Notes under the pieces: generated by a model
Databases searched by the model: none
The model's input: only the letters and a program-made list of their open reading frames with translations
What the model was told of the DNA's origin: nothing
Translations under genes and position numbers: made by a program
Assembly (NCBI GenBank): GCA_001910725.1
Contig: MJGA01000031.1
Coordinates: forward strand, 124,001 to 188,000
Reading direction: 5' to 3'
Origin: Phanerodontia chrysosporium
Taxonomy: Eukaryota > Basidiomycota > Agaricomycetes > Polyporales > Phanerochaetaceae
Length of the DNA: 64,000 nucleotides
Part shown: piece after piece, positions 1 to 12,158 of the stretch
How positions within the stretch are numbered: position 1 is the first letter of the stretch
Layout: each line of letters starts with the position of its first letter

Positions 1-3000
1 GACGATAATGTGATGTTCTAGACAGAGTCTGCTTTCCGAGGTTGCATGTATTGATACCCCTAGGTAGACAGTTTTTGAGGTAATAATAAAATGCGGAAAA
101 GCGTACAGAATATCAGACTTGTGAGGAATTGGCAGAGAGAAATCATCTGGCGAAAGAGATGCCCTTTGGCCAGATAATTTCTCATTGTCAAATTCTCAAT
201 GACGGACAGTGACCGGAAACCGCTGCGAGAGCCTGAAACTCACCCCGGATCCGGGCAGAATTCTGGATCGCAGCGGGACCAGAAACCGCCGTTGCTAGTG
301 CGAGCCTAAATTTTGACTGATGGTGACCTTAGCGTGGGATCGACGACGCCCGAGTGCACTGCAGTGAATTTTTTTTGATCGTGTTACTGATGCCCAGGCC
401 CTCGGAGAGCAGAGAGACAGTCCTGGGCAGGCTGTCTCCCTGTTCTCCTCCCTTTCGTGCACACAGGCTCAGACTCTCATTCACACCAGCCATGCTGGCC
501 TGAGTAAGTGCATCTCTTAGCTGCTCATTTTCTCACTGCTCATGGTCTTACTTCACTACAGACACCTCACTCTTCGGATTCACACCCATTTTCTTGTCTA
601 CCTACCACGGCACCGACACCTTTGCCACCCTCTCTCGCACCCGAAGACCGCCCGCGCGCACACAAGGGCACCACTCGGCGACGCGCAGGCGCGAGCGCGC
701 GAACGCCGTCTCGACGTCCGACCGCCTCACGCCGCGAGTGACCGCGCTCCGTGCAAACCCGGCCAGCGGTCTTTCGTCTCAGTGCAGGCACGACGGCAGA
801 GCACGCGCATTCACATCGCGGTTCCACTCGGGCGTGTCGCGCGCGCATCGGCTTGCGCGGGGCATCACTTCCGCTGCGCTCATCCGTGTCACGTCTCCTG
901 CCGTCCCGTCCCATGTACATCCGGCGCGCGGGACGGCTGCTGCCTCCCTGGCGAGTCGCGGCGCGCCGTCTCTCGCTCAACGTCCTGGCCCCTCGGCCGC
1001 CCTGCGAGACACCGACGCCCGGGCGAGCCGGTCCTTGCGAAGACAGCGAACGCTACTGCGGGGAGCGGTGCGGGTGTGAGCGACAGGACAGCGACGGTGG
1101 CGGCAGTGAAAACACTCACCGCTGGGAGGGAGCGCACGCGATGGAGACAGCAAGGGCGCGGCGCGGCGCGGGGCGACTGCAGGCAAAGGCGGCACCGGCG
1201 CCGGGTTCCTGGTGAGTCTTGCTGCTGGTGTGCACGTCCGCGTCCGAGGCTGACCGTGCGGCCGTCGCGGTACCGGTGTGTTTTTGCCGAGTCGACTCGC
1301 CGCCGCCGGTCGACGTCCCCGCGAGGGCCGTGCGCTCGAACGAGCAGGCGAGAGCCTTCACGACGAGGTCTGCCGTGGACGGGCCCGTGCTGTCGCCGCG
1401 AAAGCCGCACCACGGTCATCGTGCCGTCCTCGGCGCCGGCCGCTTCCGCCGACGACGCAGAGACCGCCCTGGCCCGACGAGGCGTGTCGCCAGCAGGGGA
1501 GACAGACGGTCTCGCCGCGTGCCAGGACGAGGGGCCGTGTCTCGACACGACGGATCGACTTCCCGCGGCCGACGTGTCCGCGGCGTCGACTCTGCCCGGC
1601 GCCGCACGAGGCGCGTCTGCAGCACCACCGGCCGCACAAGGCGACGGCTGCGGGGTGTCCCATTGGCATCCACGAATGGCGGTCTTCACCGCGCGTCCGC
1701 GCCGACACGACGTATCGCCGTCCGGCGACCGGGCGAGGCTCGACTGGGGGCGTCTCGAGGGCGGTGTGCGGGACGCGTTTGGCGTCGTGCGCTGCGCGAG
1801 ACAGCGTGCCAGCATCGCCGATAGACGGAAGAGCCGCGCGGGTCGTGTAGCGGCGAGACCTCCGGTGACTGGTGTCCATTTTGCGCCGAAACGACGTATC
1901 GCGTTCCGGTGGCCGGGTGTGCGACGTCTCCTGGTGCGTCGGGTGTTCTGGAGGTGCGTCCTGCGTCTTCAAAGCCGCGCTGGCGAGCACTAACAGGAAT
2001 ACAGCCCGGGGCACGGCTGGAGAGGGCTGGCGCAACCAAGAGCGTCAGCTGCCAAGAGCGACAACTCGGCACAAGTGTACGCACCATTGCAGGGCGCAAG
2101 AGAGGAGCGGCGGCCGAGCTACGGCGAGAGTTGTCGAGGTCGGAGGATGGGCGTCTATTTTGCTGCGATGCGACATATCGCGTTCCCGCGAACGGGGTCG
2201 GGGCATGTAGGTTTTGAGCTTCTGTAGGGCATGTATGGATGCCGGCGCCGTCGTGCAGGCTGGTACTGGTGCCTTTGCGTGGCTGACACATGAGGGAGAG
2301 CGCAAACGCGCGGGATGGAGACGACGACTCACGGGTGCGTCCCCCAACTGCCGTGCAGAGTCATGCTAACGGTCCCTCCAAGGAAATAGACGTCCGAGCG
2401 GGGCCATTCGCTGGCGTGTTTGGAGGTAGAGGGCACGGCTGCGCGAGCCAGTGCGGTCTGTGAGCCATGGGAAGCGCATAGAACGAGTCTGGACACTCAC
2501 CGAAGCGCGGGTCGTTTGCAGACGTGCAGGGCGGAAGAGGCCGGTATGCCGGCGATGGAACGCACTGCGTGTGCCGCGAGCGACAGGGCTTGGGCGGGGA
2601 CGAAGAGGGGGCCGATCGGGAGCGAGGGCGCGAGATCGAGTTGTTGATTGCCAGGCGGGTTTCCTAGATAGCGCCACAGCCGACAGGATATCTTGTGAAC
2701 TCAGCTGGCAGAGTCTCGTTTGTAGGTCGTGACGATCGAGCGAGCGTCGCGGAGCCCTCGCAGTTCGCCGCGCGGGCGTTATGTAAGCAGACGCGCGTCG
2801 TCGAGAAACGATCAGCGATCTGCTTTCCAGATGTGACAACTTGTCTATCCAGCCTGAAATGAGATTCGTAGCGTTCGTGTCTACAGCGTGTAGCGAAAGT
2901 CGGGCGCGCGGTCTCCGAGCTCGCGGATCTCCTCGGGCGTGAGCCGGATGCCCTTCTCCTCCATCTCCTGCACGAGCCTGTCGCGCTGCGCGTTGATGCG

Positions 3001-3023
3001 CTGGTACAGGTAGCAGACGAGCG
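1..3023. repeat. segmental duplication, copy 1 (left end outside window)
   Basis: Base 1 corresponds to base 30420, and similarity runs with scattered substitutions and small indels to about 3023 (partner 33728). The copies differ visibly every few tens of bases, so this is not a fresh duplication or an assembly echo. It contains the last exon of a Dal5-type transporter (2881-3023) and about 2.9 kb of GC-rich DNA lying 3' of that gene. The long reading frames here are open in several frames on both strands at once, and I do not call them genes. A GTAAGT...CTACAG intron-like stretch lies at 505-560; in this copy the preceding ATG frame meets TGA, in copy 2 it reads TCA. Confidence 0.9.
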
Positions 3024-5193
3024 CGAGGTGCGCTCGTACAGCGTCGAGATCTCGGAGCGCGCCTGGTGGTTGCGCGCCCGCCAGCTGCTGACGGTGACGT
3101 CGATCGGGGGTGTCAGGCTGCGCGGCTGCACCACCTCCTCCACGAGCGGGGCCCGGGGCGGCGCGCGCGGGCTGCTGGAGATGTAGATGGTGGAACGCGA
3201 GCCGATCTGCATGTCGGACGCGTTCTCTTCCTCGGGGTCGTCGGCAGGAGATAGAGCCTCGTCCTCGTAGCCGTCGGGGGCGGAACGCTCCTGTGCATGT
3301 GAGCCCGATGAGAGCGACATGTTCCCCGTAAACACGGTCCTGCGGACAATGAGAACGCGCGTGAGATGCACAGCGTCGAAGACTCACTGGATGGCGTCGA
3401 ACCAAGCCCCCATCTCTGTCCGCATCTCCGCGCCAAGTCGTTCCAGGCTGTCGCTGTAACCGAGCTCGAACGTCATCAGGCGCACGTTCTCGACGCGCCC
3501 GTCGTCCCGCTCGACCGTGACCCGCACGTCCCTCTCCATGCCACTCGGCCGGACGGTGCGCACCTCGACGCACGAGAGCAGATCGAGCTTCACCTCGGCG
3601 ATGAGGCCCGACGGCTCCGTCCAGCGCACGACCAGCATGTGCGGGAAGAGCTGCGCGTGCCCGAATTGCCAGGTGTAGTCCGAGAGCCGGTGCACGTTGT
3701 AGTACCAGACCGGGGCCTCGTAGACCGGCTGACATCGCATTCAGACTGTCGTCAGAAAAGCGAAAGCTGGCCGCTGAGACAACTCACCTCCTGCTCGTTC
3801 CCGTGGTCCATGGCAGCAAGGTCGACCTCCTCCGACGTGGACTCGCTCGCGCCGGCCCTCCGCCGCGGAGGGCTCGCAGGCATCGAGCGACTGCGTGCAC
3901 GCTCCGTCGTCCTGCCGTACGGGCTCCTGCTCCGCGCGCGCCGCGCGGTGCTGAACGGCGAGCGCCCGCTACGGCTCGTGCTACGGCTCTTGCTCCGCCG
4001 CCGGGCGTGCGTTCGCGACGGCGAGGACGTCCGCGCAGACGAGGAGTAGGCCGAGCGCGAGCCAGACAGCCCGACGAACCCGGAGATCGCGCCGAGGATG
4101 CCGCCGCCGCCGGAGCCGACACCGCCGCTGGAGTACGTCCAGCTGGACACCGCAGACTTGCCCGGGCTGCTGCCGCGGGAGCGCGTGCGCGAGGTGCCGG
4201 AGCGTGTGCGGGACGTCGGCGAGCGCGAGCGCGTCTGGCGCGTCTGCGTCGCGCTGCCGCTGCCGAAACTCCAGGCGGAGACCTCGGACGTGCCGTCGCT
4301 GCGCGACCGCGCGTCTGCGCTCGAGGGCGGGCCGCGGGTGCTGCGGGAGAGGGCGCCGGGCATGCCGAGCGTCGCGGTGCTGACGGTCGGGGCCTTCGTC
4401 GGGGAGCCGGGGCGCGCGCTGGGCGCCGACGGCGTGCGGGCGTGCAGCGCGTGGTGGAGAGACGCGGGCAGCGGCAGCGGCAGCGGCGACGCCGCGCGCT
4501 GGCCCGCGGCGCGTTCCTCGTACAGCGCGATGAGTTCTCCGGCGGTCCGCCGGGAGACGCTGCCGGTGTTGCTCGTGGTGGAGGGGTGGGAGTGTAGTTG
4601 GGAAGACGAGAGCGTCGAGGTATAGTGGCCGCCAGAGGCGGTGTGGCGCGTGGACGTGCTCTGCAACGGATCATAGGACGGGGAGGAGACGGTTCGGGAC
4701 TGGGACGTAGAGCTGACCGGCGTAGAGGTGCTGTTCGTGAAGCTTTGCGAGGGCTGGGAAGACGTGGCGGCATAGGGATCGGTCGATGAGCGGACATGGT
4801 ACGAGCTCGAGAGGGTGCTGGTAGATGGGTAAGAGTATGGTTCGCGTTCAGTAACGCTGCCAGAGCTCCGTGAGTAGGAGTGCTGGCCGTATGTGCGAAA
4901 AGACGTTGTCAGTTGGGAAGAGCTGTCGCGGAGCGTACTGGTCTCGACGCGGTCGTTCTCGACGACAGAAGCGCCGTCGCTGACACACGACGAGCTCTCA
5001 GACTGGTCTACATGGCAAATGAGGTTATGTTATTGCACGAGTGAGAGAAGCACGCACTTCTCCGTGAGCCCGGCCACAACGAGGTGAGAGCAGTGGCGGT
5101 AAACGTCGAGAAGGACGCCGTGCCAAAGATGGGGCTGGCAGGCCCGAGGGTCGACTCGGGGTACGTGGATTCAGACGCTTCAGATCGAGGCAT
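2664..5193 (-). CDS. Ser/Arg-rich hypothetical protein, 3' end replaced (chimeric)
   Basis: Function not recognised. Predicted exons read down from ATG at 5193: 5193-5058, 5007-3788, 3728-3388 and 3339 to the junction near 3023. Each intron has a GTGCGT or GTGAGT donor and an AG acceptor, and the frame is kept. The N-terminal ~450 residues are Ser/Thr/Pro/Arg-rich and low in complexity, with repeated SRS and RSRS patterns. Exon 3 is a compact ordered segment (starting PVYEAPVWYYNVHRLSDYTW) that alternates charged and beta-prone residues and could be a PH-like or other beta-rich domain; that is a guess. Exon 4 is acidic, then ends in SSWRARNHQARSEISTLYE. Past about 3023 the frame runs out of register through the transporter tail to a stop at 2664, so the native C-terminus is missing. 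About 670 residues precede the junction. A related intact gene elsewhere in the genome would settle the true end. Confidence 0.6.
2881..3023 (-). pseudogene. 3' fragment of a Dal5-type MFS transporter
   Basis: The minus strand encodes the conserved transporter tail: cytoplasmic RINAQRD, the EEKGIRLTPEEIR helix and terminal GDRAPDFRYTL followed by TAG at 2883-2881. It matches the tail of the full gene at 33586-36238. Nothing else of the transporter is present: upstream of about 3023 the sequence switches to an unrelated gene, in a different reading frame. It is therefore a stranded last exon at a duplication breakpoint. Confidence 0.85.
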
Positions 5194-6984
5194 CGCTGGT
5201 AGTGACGTCCGTGCAGTGCCTAGAGCGAGACCACAAGCATGAACGAGGAGCAGGAGCAGGAGCAGGAGCAGCGCGGCCGTTGTAGCTTCGGACGAGAGCA
5301 CTGTCGAGGGGAAGGGGGTCGTCAGGTTCGCCCAGCACGAACGGGTGTTTCCAAAGCGCGAACAAAGGGACGAACGTCGGTTGGTTCGACTTCGGTTCCG
5401 GCGCCAATGAGACCGTGGGTGGTGCTGAGCGTGGCTATGCACGTGAGCGTGTTTGATTCGCGCTCGTGGCGAACTCACACGATCTGTCGTGAGGACAGAG
5501 ACTCGAGCACTCCCTGGTCGTCGTGTGCATGTAATCCACAACGGGCTGCGTGCCGGCGACGCACTGCATGCGTAGGCGCCCGCCACGGTTCCGCGCTTCC
5601 CGGACTCTTTCACGCCGTTCGTCTTCTCCATCCCCAACCACGACCTCCAGCATGCCCTGCGGCACCGTCCGCCGCCCGTGTCCTGTTGCCGCGGCAAACA
5701 AAGGCGACGCGCGGACACGTTAGCCAGCGATACGCGGGCCGTTGCACCACGCGAACGCGACGCCGCGCTTCTCGGCTCGCGAGGCTTCCTGCCCAGGCGA
5801 ACGGAGAGTAGCAGCGTGCACGGGCGCGTCACGCCTTGAATCAGGTGCGTATGCTGTTTCTGTCCCCGCGAGCTACCCGCTCACTTTGCCCTCGTCGTCA
5901 TCGCAGCCGCAGAGGCCGATCTGCCCCGCCGTGTCTCGCCGCCGTGCCTCCAACCACCACTGGCTTTCACCAGCCATTCCCACACGCGTGTGCCACCATC
6001 AGAACGGTTCGCGGATGTCAGGGCGGCGACCAGCAATCCGGACACGGCTGTCTGTCCGGCGCCCTGCGAGCAGTCCCCGGTCTCGCCCGCCGTGCCTTCG
6101 CTGAGCCCTCACCTGGGACCTTGGCCCTCTCGCGGCCGCCTTCAAGTCGAAATCGCTCCCCCGGCCGTTCTCGACACGCCCGCCCAGCCCATCCAGTGAA
6201 CCTGCGGGCGTGACCGCCCCTGCACTCGCGGTGGCAACCCCACGGCTCCGTCGCTTACGAGCCAGCCACCAAAATTCCATGCCGTTCAGACGCGGCTTTC
6301 AGACTCGAAACGAAGCCGCGCCTCGCAAACCGGCGGCTCGCAGCGAACGGCGACAGGTCTTCCCGCGGCCCAGACTCCTGTGATCGCGCCAGGCCCGTTC
6401 TGCGTTCTCCAGCGCGAAGCGGCTTTGATGTCCACGGGCGGCGGCTCCCAACGGGCCTACTCAAAATCGCCGCCGGCCCCCGCGCTACCGGAAAGCTTTC
6501 TGCAAAGGCAAACACGGTCGCCAATGTCTGGGCCTATCGCGGGCGCGCGTCGGCACCGCAGCTTGCCGTCCACTCGCGGGAGGCACGAACTGCGGCCATT
6601 CATGCCGTTCGTGCGGATGGCGGCGCCGCTCGCGGTCGTGATCGTGGTCCAGCAAACCGGCAGCAGAAGCGAGACGTCATTGGACGGGCCAGCAAGCGCG
6701 AAAACACCGTGCATGCCGTCGGTGCGCGACAGGAGCTAAATTCGCGCCTGGTCAGCAACGGCACGAACTGTGTTCGAGTACGCACCACGGACCCATGCCT
6801 GCATGCACGAAAGGCACTCCGGACGGTCAAAGACGCGGCGCGGCGCTCGAGAACGTGCCGTCAGGGAGCTGCGGCGTACGAGTGCGAGTGCGCCAGCACG
6901 CCAAACACGCCTGCCCGCGCACTGGTCCCTTCGCGGCGGGTTGGCGATAGGCGTTCCGGACAGCGAGGACTGCGACGCGGCGCT
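5194..6984. other. upstream region, no confident gene
   Basis: GC-rich sequence upstream of the chimeric gene. A GAG/CAG-type trinucleotide run lies at 5245-5272. Around 5500-5540 (minus strand) is a short segment resembling one near 37370-37415 (see findings). Reading frames here overlap on both strands without domain-like sequence, so none is called. Confidence 0.5.
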
Positions 6985-7350
6985 CTGCGTCTTGCATCCA
7001 GGAGGCTGCGGCGCACGGCTGCTCGGGCTCGTGATCGAGCCACGACGGCACACAAGGGCCGTGGGCGACGTGCCTTGCGGCGACGCGCGAGAACCCGACG
7101 GGTCGCACCCTTGGCGGGTCGAACGCGGGACAGGCTGTCCGGCCGACGTCGTACACCGTACGGCGCTCTGCGTCTTGCGACGAGGAGACTGCAGCGCACG
7201 GCTGCTCGGGCTCGTGATTGAGCCATGACTGCACACAAGGGCCGTGGGCGACATGCCTTGCGGCGACGCGCGAGAACCCGACGGGTCGCACCCTTGGCGG
7301 GTCGAACGCGGGACAGGCTGTCCGGCCGCCGTCGTACACCGTACGTCGAA
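6985..7350. repeat. two-copy tandem repeat, 183-bp unit
   Basis: The block beginning GCTCGGGCTCGTGAT at 7021 recurs at 7204. The two units differ at only a few positions over their length (for example GTGATCGAGCCACGACGG against GTGATTGAGCCATGACTG). Because 183 is divisible by 3, overlapping reading frames repeat as well, which explains duplicated peptides on both strands. No coding domain is recognised. Confidence 0.85.
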
Positions 7351-9330
7351 CGCGAGGCATCGCACGGCAACGAGAGCCTGCCGCTCTCGGTCGACTGGTG
7401 GCGAAAGCGCCGCGAGGATGTTGCCAAGACGGTGCCGCTGGCGAAGCGCATCTGCGGACGGAGAGGGAGCGAGGGGGAAGCTGGTACGCACGAGGGCAGA
7501 ATGGGGTCGGTGAGTCTGATAGCGAGTGTTACCGGGCTGCATCGGCTGACCACTTCCTCTAGGCAGGTGTCGTAGGCCTCTGTAAAATAGTTAATCAATA
7601 AACCTCATTGCCGGACGCCTTCTTCGAGCGGACAAGGGAGACTCACCGACCCGATTTTGCTGGACGATCGCCATCGACCGGCCTCGTGGTAGACTGGTGA
7701 GCGGCCGAAAACGTCAGCAGCACGTCCATACGGATGGACCGGAAAAGCACTTACATGAAATAGCTTCACGACGAGGACGACGGATCGCGACGTCCAGTCG
7801 CCGTCAACGAGGCCGCGGCGAGGACCGGTCGGGATACTCGGGCGAGGAGCGTACGACAGCCCGGACAAGAGCAGGCCCTGTGAAGAGGCTTGCCATGGAC
7901 GTTACAGCGGTGCACGGCGAGGGCGACGAGGGCACAGACGTACCTCTGGACGTTCAGGTCAAGCCGACACCCGTACTCGACAGTCGCCGGCGCGGGCGTG
8001 GCGGAGAGCTCCGGTTTCGGTCGGGTTGGTGGGCAATGCCGCCGTCCGAATGGACTCTCACCGCGAAAGAGGACAGGCGGTGCCTTGGAAATCGGCCTGA
8101 ACGCGAGCGTTAGGCACGGCATCGACAAAATCTAGCGGTAAGCCGGACGCACCTTTGCGGGAGGCTAGCCTGCCTGAGGCGGCGATGGGACAACGACGGA
8201 CGCGGGTCTGCACAGACGGACGACAGCGGGCCGGCTTCGACGAGACGCACACAAGCTGACGACGCCGGTGGATCGACGGCAATCTTGCCCAGCGTCGCCG
8301 AGCGAGAGGGTCGACGGAAGCTGTCAGGTTAGGGTCAGCGCGGGGGTGGGACAAGGGCGAGTACGCCGCGTGTGCACCTTGCGAAGCAGAGAGAGAGGGA
8401 CAAGTAAAAGGTGCGGCTCCTTAATGGACGCGTTACTACGATGTGAGCGAGGCTTACAGACCTTGCAGATGTACTACTACTAGTCATGCAATGACACTAC
8501 TAGTTTATTTGATTCGTTGGTGACTGAGCGCGAGCTCCCGATAACGATCACTTGCGAAGACCCGGCAGCGACCACTCCCCGGCGTCCAGCCGTACCACCG
8601 AAAGTGTCCCGGACAGCGCGGCTCGGATCGCGAGGACCGACACAGCGGACAGATCGTCAAGAACGCAAACGTCGCGGTGGATTTCGGGTCAGTGAATCTC
8701 GCGAGCTGGCGGGATCGTGGCACGCGAAAGCACCGGACGGCTACTCGTCCGACACGGCCTGCGCGTCAGGCGAAGCACTTAGTACGGTGCAGACACGCCG
8801 CTAGGGAGTAATCGCATACCTCGGGACTGCCGAAGAGCGACAACGCCTCCGCATGCCGGTATTGTCCGCGCTGCAGCAAATTTCAATGTCGGCGCGTCCC
8901 CGAGCAGCGGCGAGCCTTGGAGACCTGCCTTTAGCAAGTGCGTACGAAAGGCCAGCCGGCGACTCGGAGCTCACCGCGCAGGGTCCCCAATCGGCGATGG
9001 GGACGTGCAGAGGCAAAGGGCGAGGCTGGGGCGCCGTTATTCCTCGACTCGAAGCGATGACGGCGAACCGGAAGGGGTGTCTCGCTCGGCCGCACCTAGT
9101 CCAAGGCGATGTGAGTACGACAGACCACGAAGATGGAGGGAGACGTACGTTAAGGAGTCTGTCGCGAAGGGACCGATGTCAGGGCCGCTCGGGCAAGTCG
9201 AGTAATCTGTCATAGCGATAAGTTTCAGTCAATATACGATGTACCCCGTATAATCGCACACTTACCGTTCCATCTGCCCATCGAGCGTGGGTGTCAGCCA
9301 TCTAGCTTTGTGAGACCGACATTAGCGAGC

Positions 9331-9415
9331 TATGGCGTGTTTCAATGACCAGAGCACTTACGATGACATATACATTTCGATAGGTGAGAGGAGGTCGGGC
9401 ACGCCGACATGTCCT
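9331..9415. repeat. dispersed direct repeat, copy 1
   Basis: About 85-90 bp around a shared core TACATTTCGATAGGTGAGAG at 9371, followed by AGGTCGGGC. The partner lies 717 bp downstream. Similarity fades on both sides. Both copies carry a minus-strand donor-like ACTTAC shortly before the core. Confidence 0.7.
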
Positions 9416-10047
9416 TTCGGCGGTGAGCCCTACGGGAGTCAGTCTATGAATAAATGATAAGACGAACATAGATACGCACTTACAAGAGTCTGTACACCTT
9501 GATTCGGACGTCATTGGTGAGACGACGTCCGTTTATCGGTGAACGACAGCATTACTCGAGTGGGCCGGCTAGAGAGGAAAGTAAGACTTCGTCTAACAGG
9601 TGAAGTGGCGGGAACTAAGGGCTTACAACTGACCGTGTGTACAGTTTGCAGCAAGGCCGAACAGCGGCTGTACAGATCACACTCCCGGCGGTCAATATCT
9701 AACGCCACCGGAAGCGGTCGGGCAGATTTCCAGATACACCGCTGCAGACCTGCAGTGGGGTCAGGGGTTATATTTTGACATTGCGGCGGAGCACTCGAGG
9801 ACTCACGATCGGGAACGAGATCCATCGTGCAGAGCCGATGGCTGGGTGTTCGGTCAGCCTTTTCGCAGAGAGCCAGCGGTGCTCATGAAGTTATCGGCCG
9901 GCTATGGTCTCTGTCGACTGCCCGATGTGCCGCAGGTGGGTCGCATTCCTGGTGCCTGGCCTTACAGTGCAGTCAGTAAGCATCGCCGAGGCTACACAAC
10001 CATGAATAACACGTACATTACCTTTCTCGAGAGCATCATAAGCGAGC

Positions 10048-10132
10048 CACTGTGTGCTTCAACGACTTGAATACTTACGGGGATGTATACATTTCGATAG
10101 GTGAGAGGAGGTCGGGCGCGCCGACGTGTCCT
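10048..10132. repeat. dispersed direct repeat, copy 2
   Basis: Partner of the repeat at 9331, with the shared core starting at 10088. Substitutions are scattered, so the duplication is not recent. Confidence 0.7.
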
Positions 10133-10168
10133 TCTGCTAATGTACCCCTTGAGGGCCGAAAGGTCAAC

Positions 10169-10312
10169 GGCGACGGCGACGGCGACGGTGATGGCGATGA
10201 CGGGAGGGGCTTCGAAAGGACAGCTTTGGAAGGCGTCGAGAATGAGGACGAGAGAGGGCAGAATATGAGCGAGAGGGAGGGAGAGAGGGAGGGAGGGAGT
10301 CTAGAGAGGGTG
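10169..10312. repeat. low-complexity GGCGAC and GAGGGAGG tracts
   Basis: An imperfect hexanucleotide GGCGAC array (10169-10205) is followed by purine-rich GAGAGGGAGG repeats (10262-10300). These are simple sequence tracts with no evident coding role. Confidence 0.8.
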
Positions 10313-11119
10313 AGAAGCGGACAGCGGGATGAAGAGACCAGCCCGGACTGCTCACCTTTTATACACGCAGCAGGGCCGGGCACACCCCAGAACTGTCACT
10401 CGCCCCCCTTCCCGGTGTCCTGCCAGTGCCGGGCTACGCGCGAACGGTCCCTCGGTGGACAAGGACGAAACGGAAGCGGCCTTGCCCGTGTCCCTTTCGT
10501 CCTAGTCCACCGCGTAACACACTCGGCGTGCGACGACGCGATGTCAGGGGTGCCGGAAAGATGGTGGCGCTGCCTGATGGGCGCTCTTGGTTACCCGTCC
10601 GGCTGTCCGGGGCTCGCGGTGAGTGTCGTAACGAGGGAGGAGGAGAGGATGTGCCGGCACGCGTTTTGACGCGATTCCCGCGTCCTGCGCCAGAAACGGG
10701 CCATCTAAGCAGCAAAAGAGCAAGCATTCAGCGTCTACATAGCACGTTAGCCAGGCGAGACAGCAAGTTAACGCACCACTGGTCTTTTACTGGGTGTGCC
10801 AGATCACAGCGCCGCCATGTAGCGTGAACGCCGCGGTTCCGCAGGAATCCGCGTTCGGGAGGGAATCTGAGGGGTTAGTTAGTGGGGTCTTGGCATTGTG
10901 AAACCGTCTGATGGCTGTCCCACGCACCTCTGCCGTCTCCGTCGCACTAGCCCGTCGAGTCCTCGCCGAGGCTCTGAACGCAGTCTGCGCGTTTTCTACG
11001 CGTTTTTGCCGAGAAGCGCGTGCCGTACAATGAGTTTTGATTATTTCAAGTACCCGGCTGGCATGAGCAAGGGTTTAACATACCCATTTTCGTGGCTGAC
11101 ATTGGTCAGCGCGAGGCAG

Positions 11120-11969
11120 TGATGCGCTTGCGCGCGGGTAGGCCGAGAGAAAGGGAGATCGGAGAGAGGGAGATGGAGGGGAACGGAATAGGCGTCGGCC
11201 GAGGGCGCGCGAGCAGTCGGAGTAGAGGTGAGCGCGACTACGGGGACCGAGGCGACCGGGTGTATCTAGAATAGAAAAGAATAAGATTATTAGTAACACT
11301 AAACGCGAGCCGCGGTCAGCGGGCAAGTGGGTGATAGAAGGCGAGAAAGGGGGAGGACAAGACGCGAGGGAGAGGCCGAGGTTCGCGAGTTCGCTCGCTC
11401 GGCTTGGGTGCTCGGGCGGAGTCAAGTATCGCAGAGACGAGTTCGCAGGCGAGGTCGCGGGTCGCAGAGGAGTCGCTGGACGAAGTTCGCAGACACGCTT
11501 GTAAGACTTAGTGCGAGAGGGGGAACTTGTTCGGTTCTGTCTACTACAGAGGGAATATTTTATACTATTCTACTCAGCCACCCTACGTCAGAACTATACA
11601 GTACTATGTTCCTACACTCTCCGACGGCGGTGAAACCGCTTGACGAGGCCTGCGCGACGTCGGCGACGATACCGCGAGGACGGAGGGGGGCTCGCAGCGG
11701 GCAGCGAGGTCTGGTGCGCGGGCGAATACTTAGGCCGAGCAGGCGCTGCTCGGACGCGGCGTGGGACCCATGTGGCGAGGCGCTCGGCAGGGTTCGGCAT
11801 CGGGTGCGTGACTCGGGGCGCTGACGTGTCGGTTGCGACGCGTTCGGGAGGATTCGGGCGAGCACATGGTGCGGTCGTCTTGGCTTCGGCTTTATCGGCT
11901 GACGATGCGAGGTGCGGGAGACACGCGTTCTGACGCGTCGGCGGGCGCAGCGGCGCGCGGGGCGCATCA
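11120..11969 (-). repeat. element A LTR (3' LTR relative to gag-pol)
   Basis: 850 bp, same length as its partner, with 8-bp inverted ends TGATGCGC/GCGCATCA. Reading frames inside it are identical to those in the other LTR. A TATA-like TATAAAATAT lies on the minus strand at 11564-11555. As the 3' LTR it lies directly upstream of the antisense gene and could supply its promoter. Confidence 0.95.
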
Positions 11970-11980
11970 TTCTCCTCCCA
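11970..11980 (-). other. polypurine tract, element A
   Basis: The minus strand reads TGGGAGGAGAA and abuts the TGATGCGC start of the 3' LTR, the expected place for the plus-strand primer. Confidence 0.7.
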
Positions 11981-12158
11981 ACCGAAAAGAAGGCCCGTCC
12001 TCGGGCCAGCGAATGGAGCGCGTGAGCGGGGAATGGAGCGAACGGACCCGCGTACGAGAATGTAGCCTAGACAGGGCCCGGCATCACTTCTTCGGGTATC
12101 GCCGAGTGATCTGCTACGTGGAAGAGGGGCCGAGTGCGCGTGTCCCGTGGATTAAAGG

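Larger units (their letters stand above)
7351..11119. other. unannotated GC-rich region with splice-site-like motifs
   Basis: No protein family is recognised. On the minus strand there are many consensus 5' splice sites (GTAAGT or GTGAGT), at about 7642, 7750, 9260, 9356, 9478, 9803 and 10079, but the intervening segments form no clear reading frame. It may be a degenerate multi-exon gene or an untranslated transcript. It is the left flank of retroelement A. Confidence 0.4.

Noticed and set aside
542..1993. Long overlapping frames of up to 483 codons on both strands in the duplicated block (also 30961-32244)
   Set aside because: High GC leaves several frames open at once. They are Arg/Ala/Pro-rich, show no domain, and differ between the two copies by frame-changing indels.
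11327..11824. 165-codon protein conserved in two places (also 28723-29220)
   Set aside because: Identical only because both copies lie in the LTRs of element A; no domain and no selection signal can be inferred.
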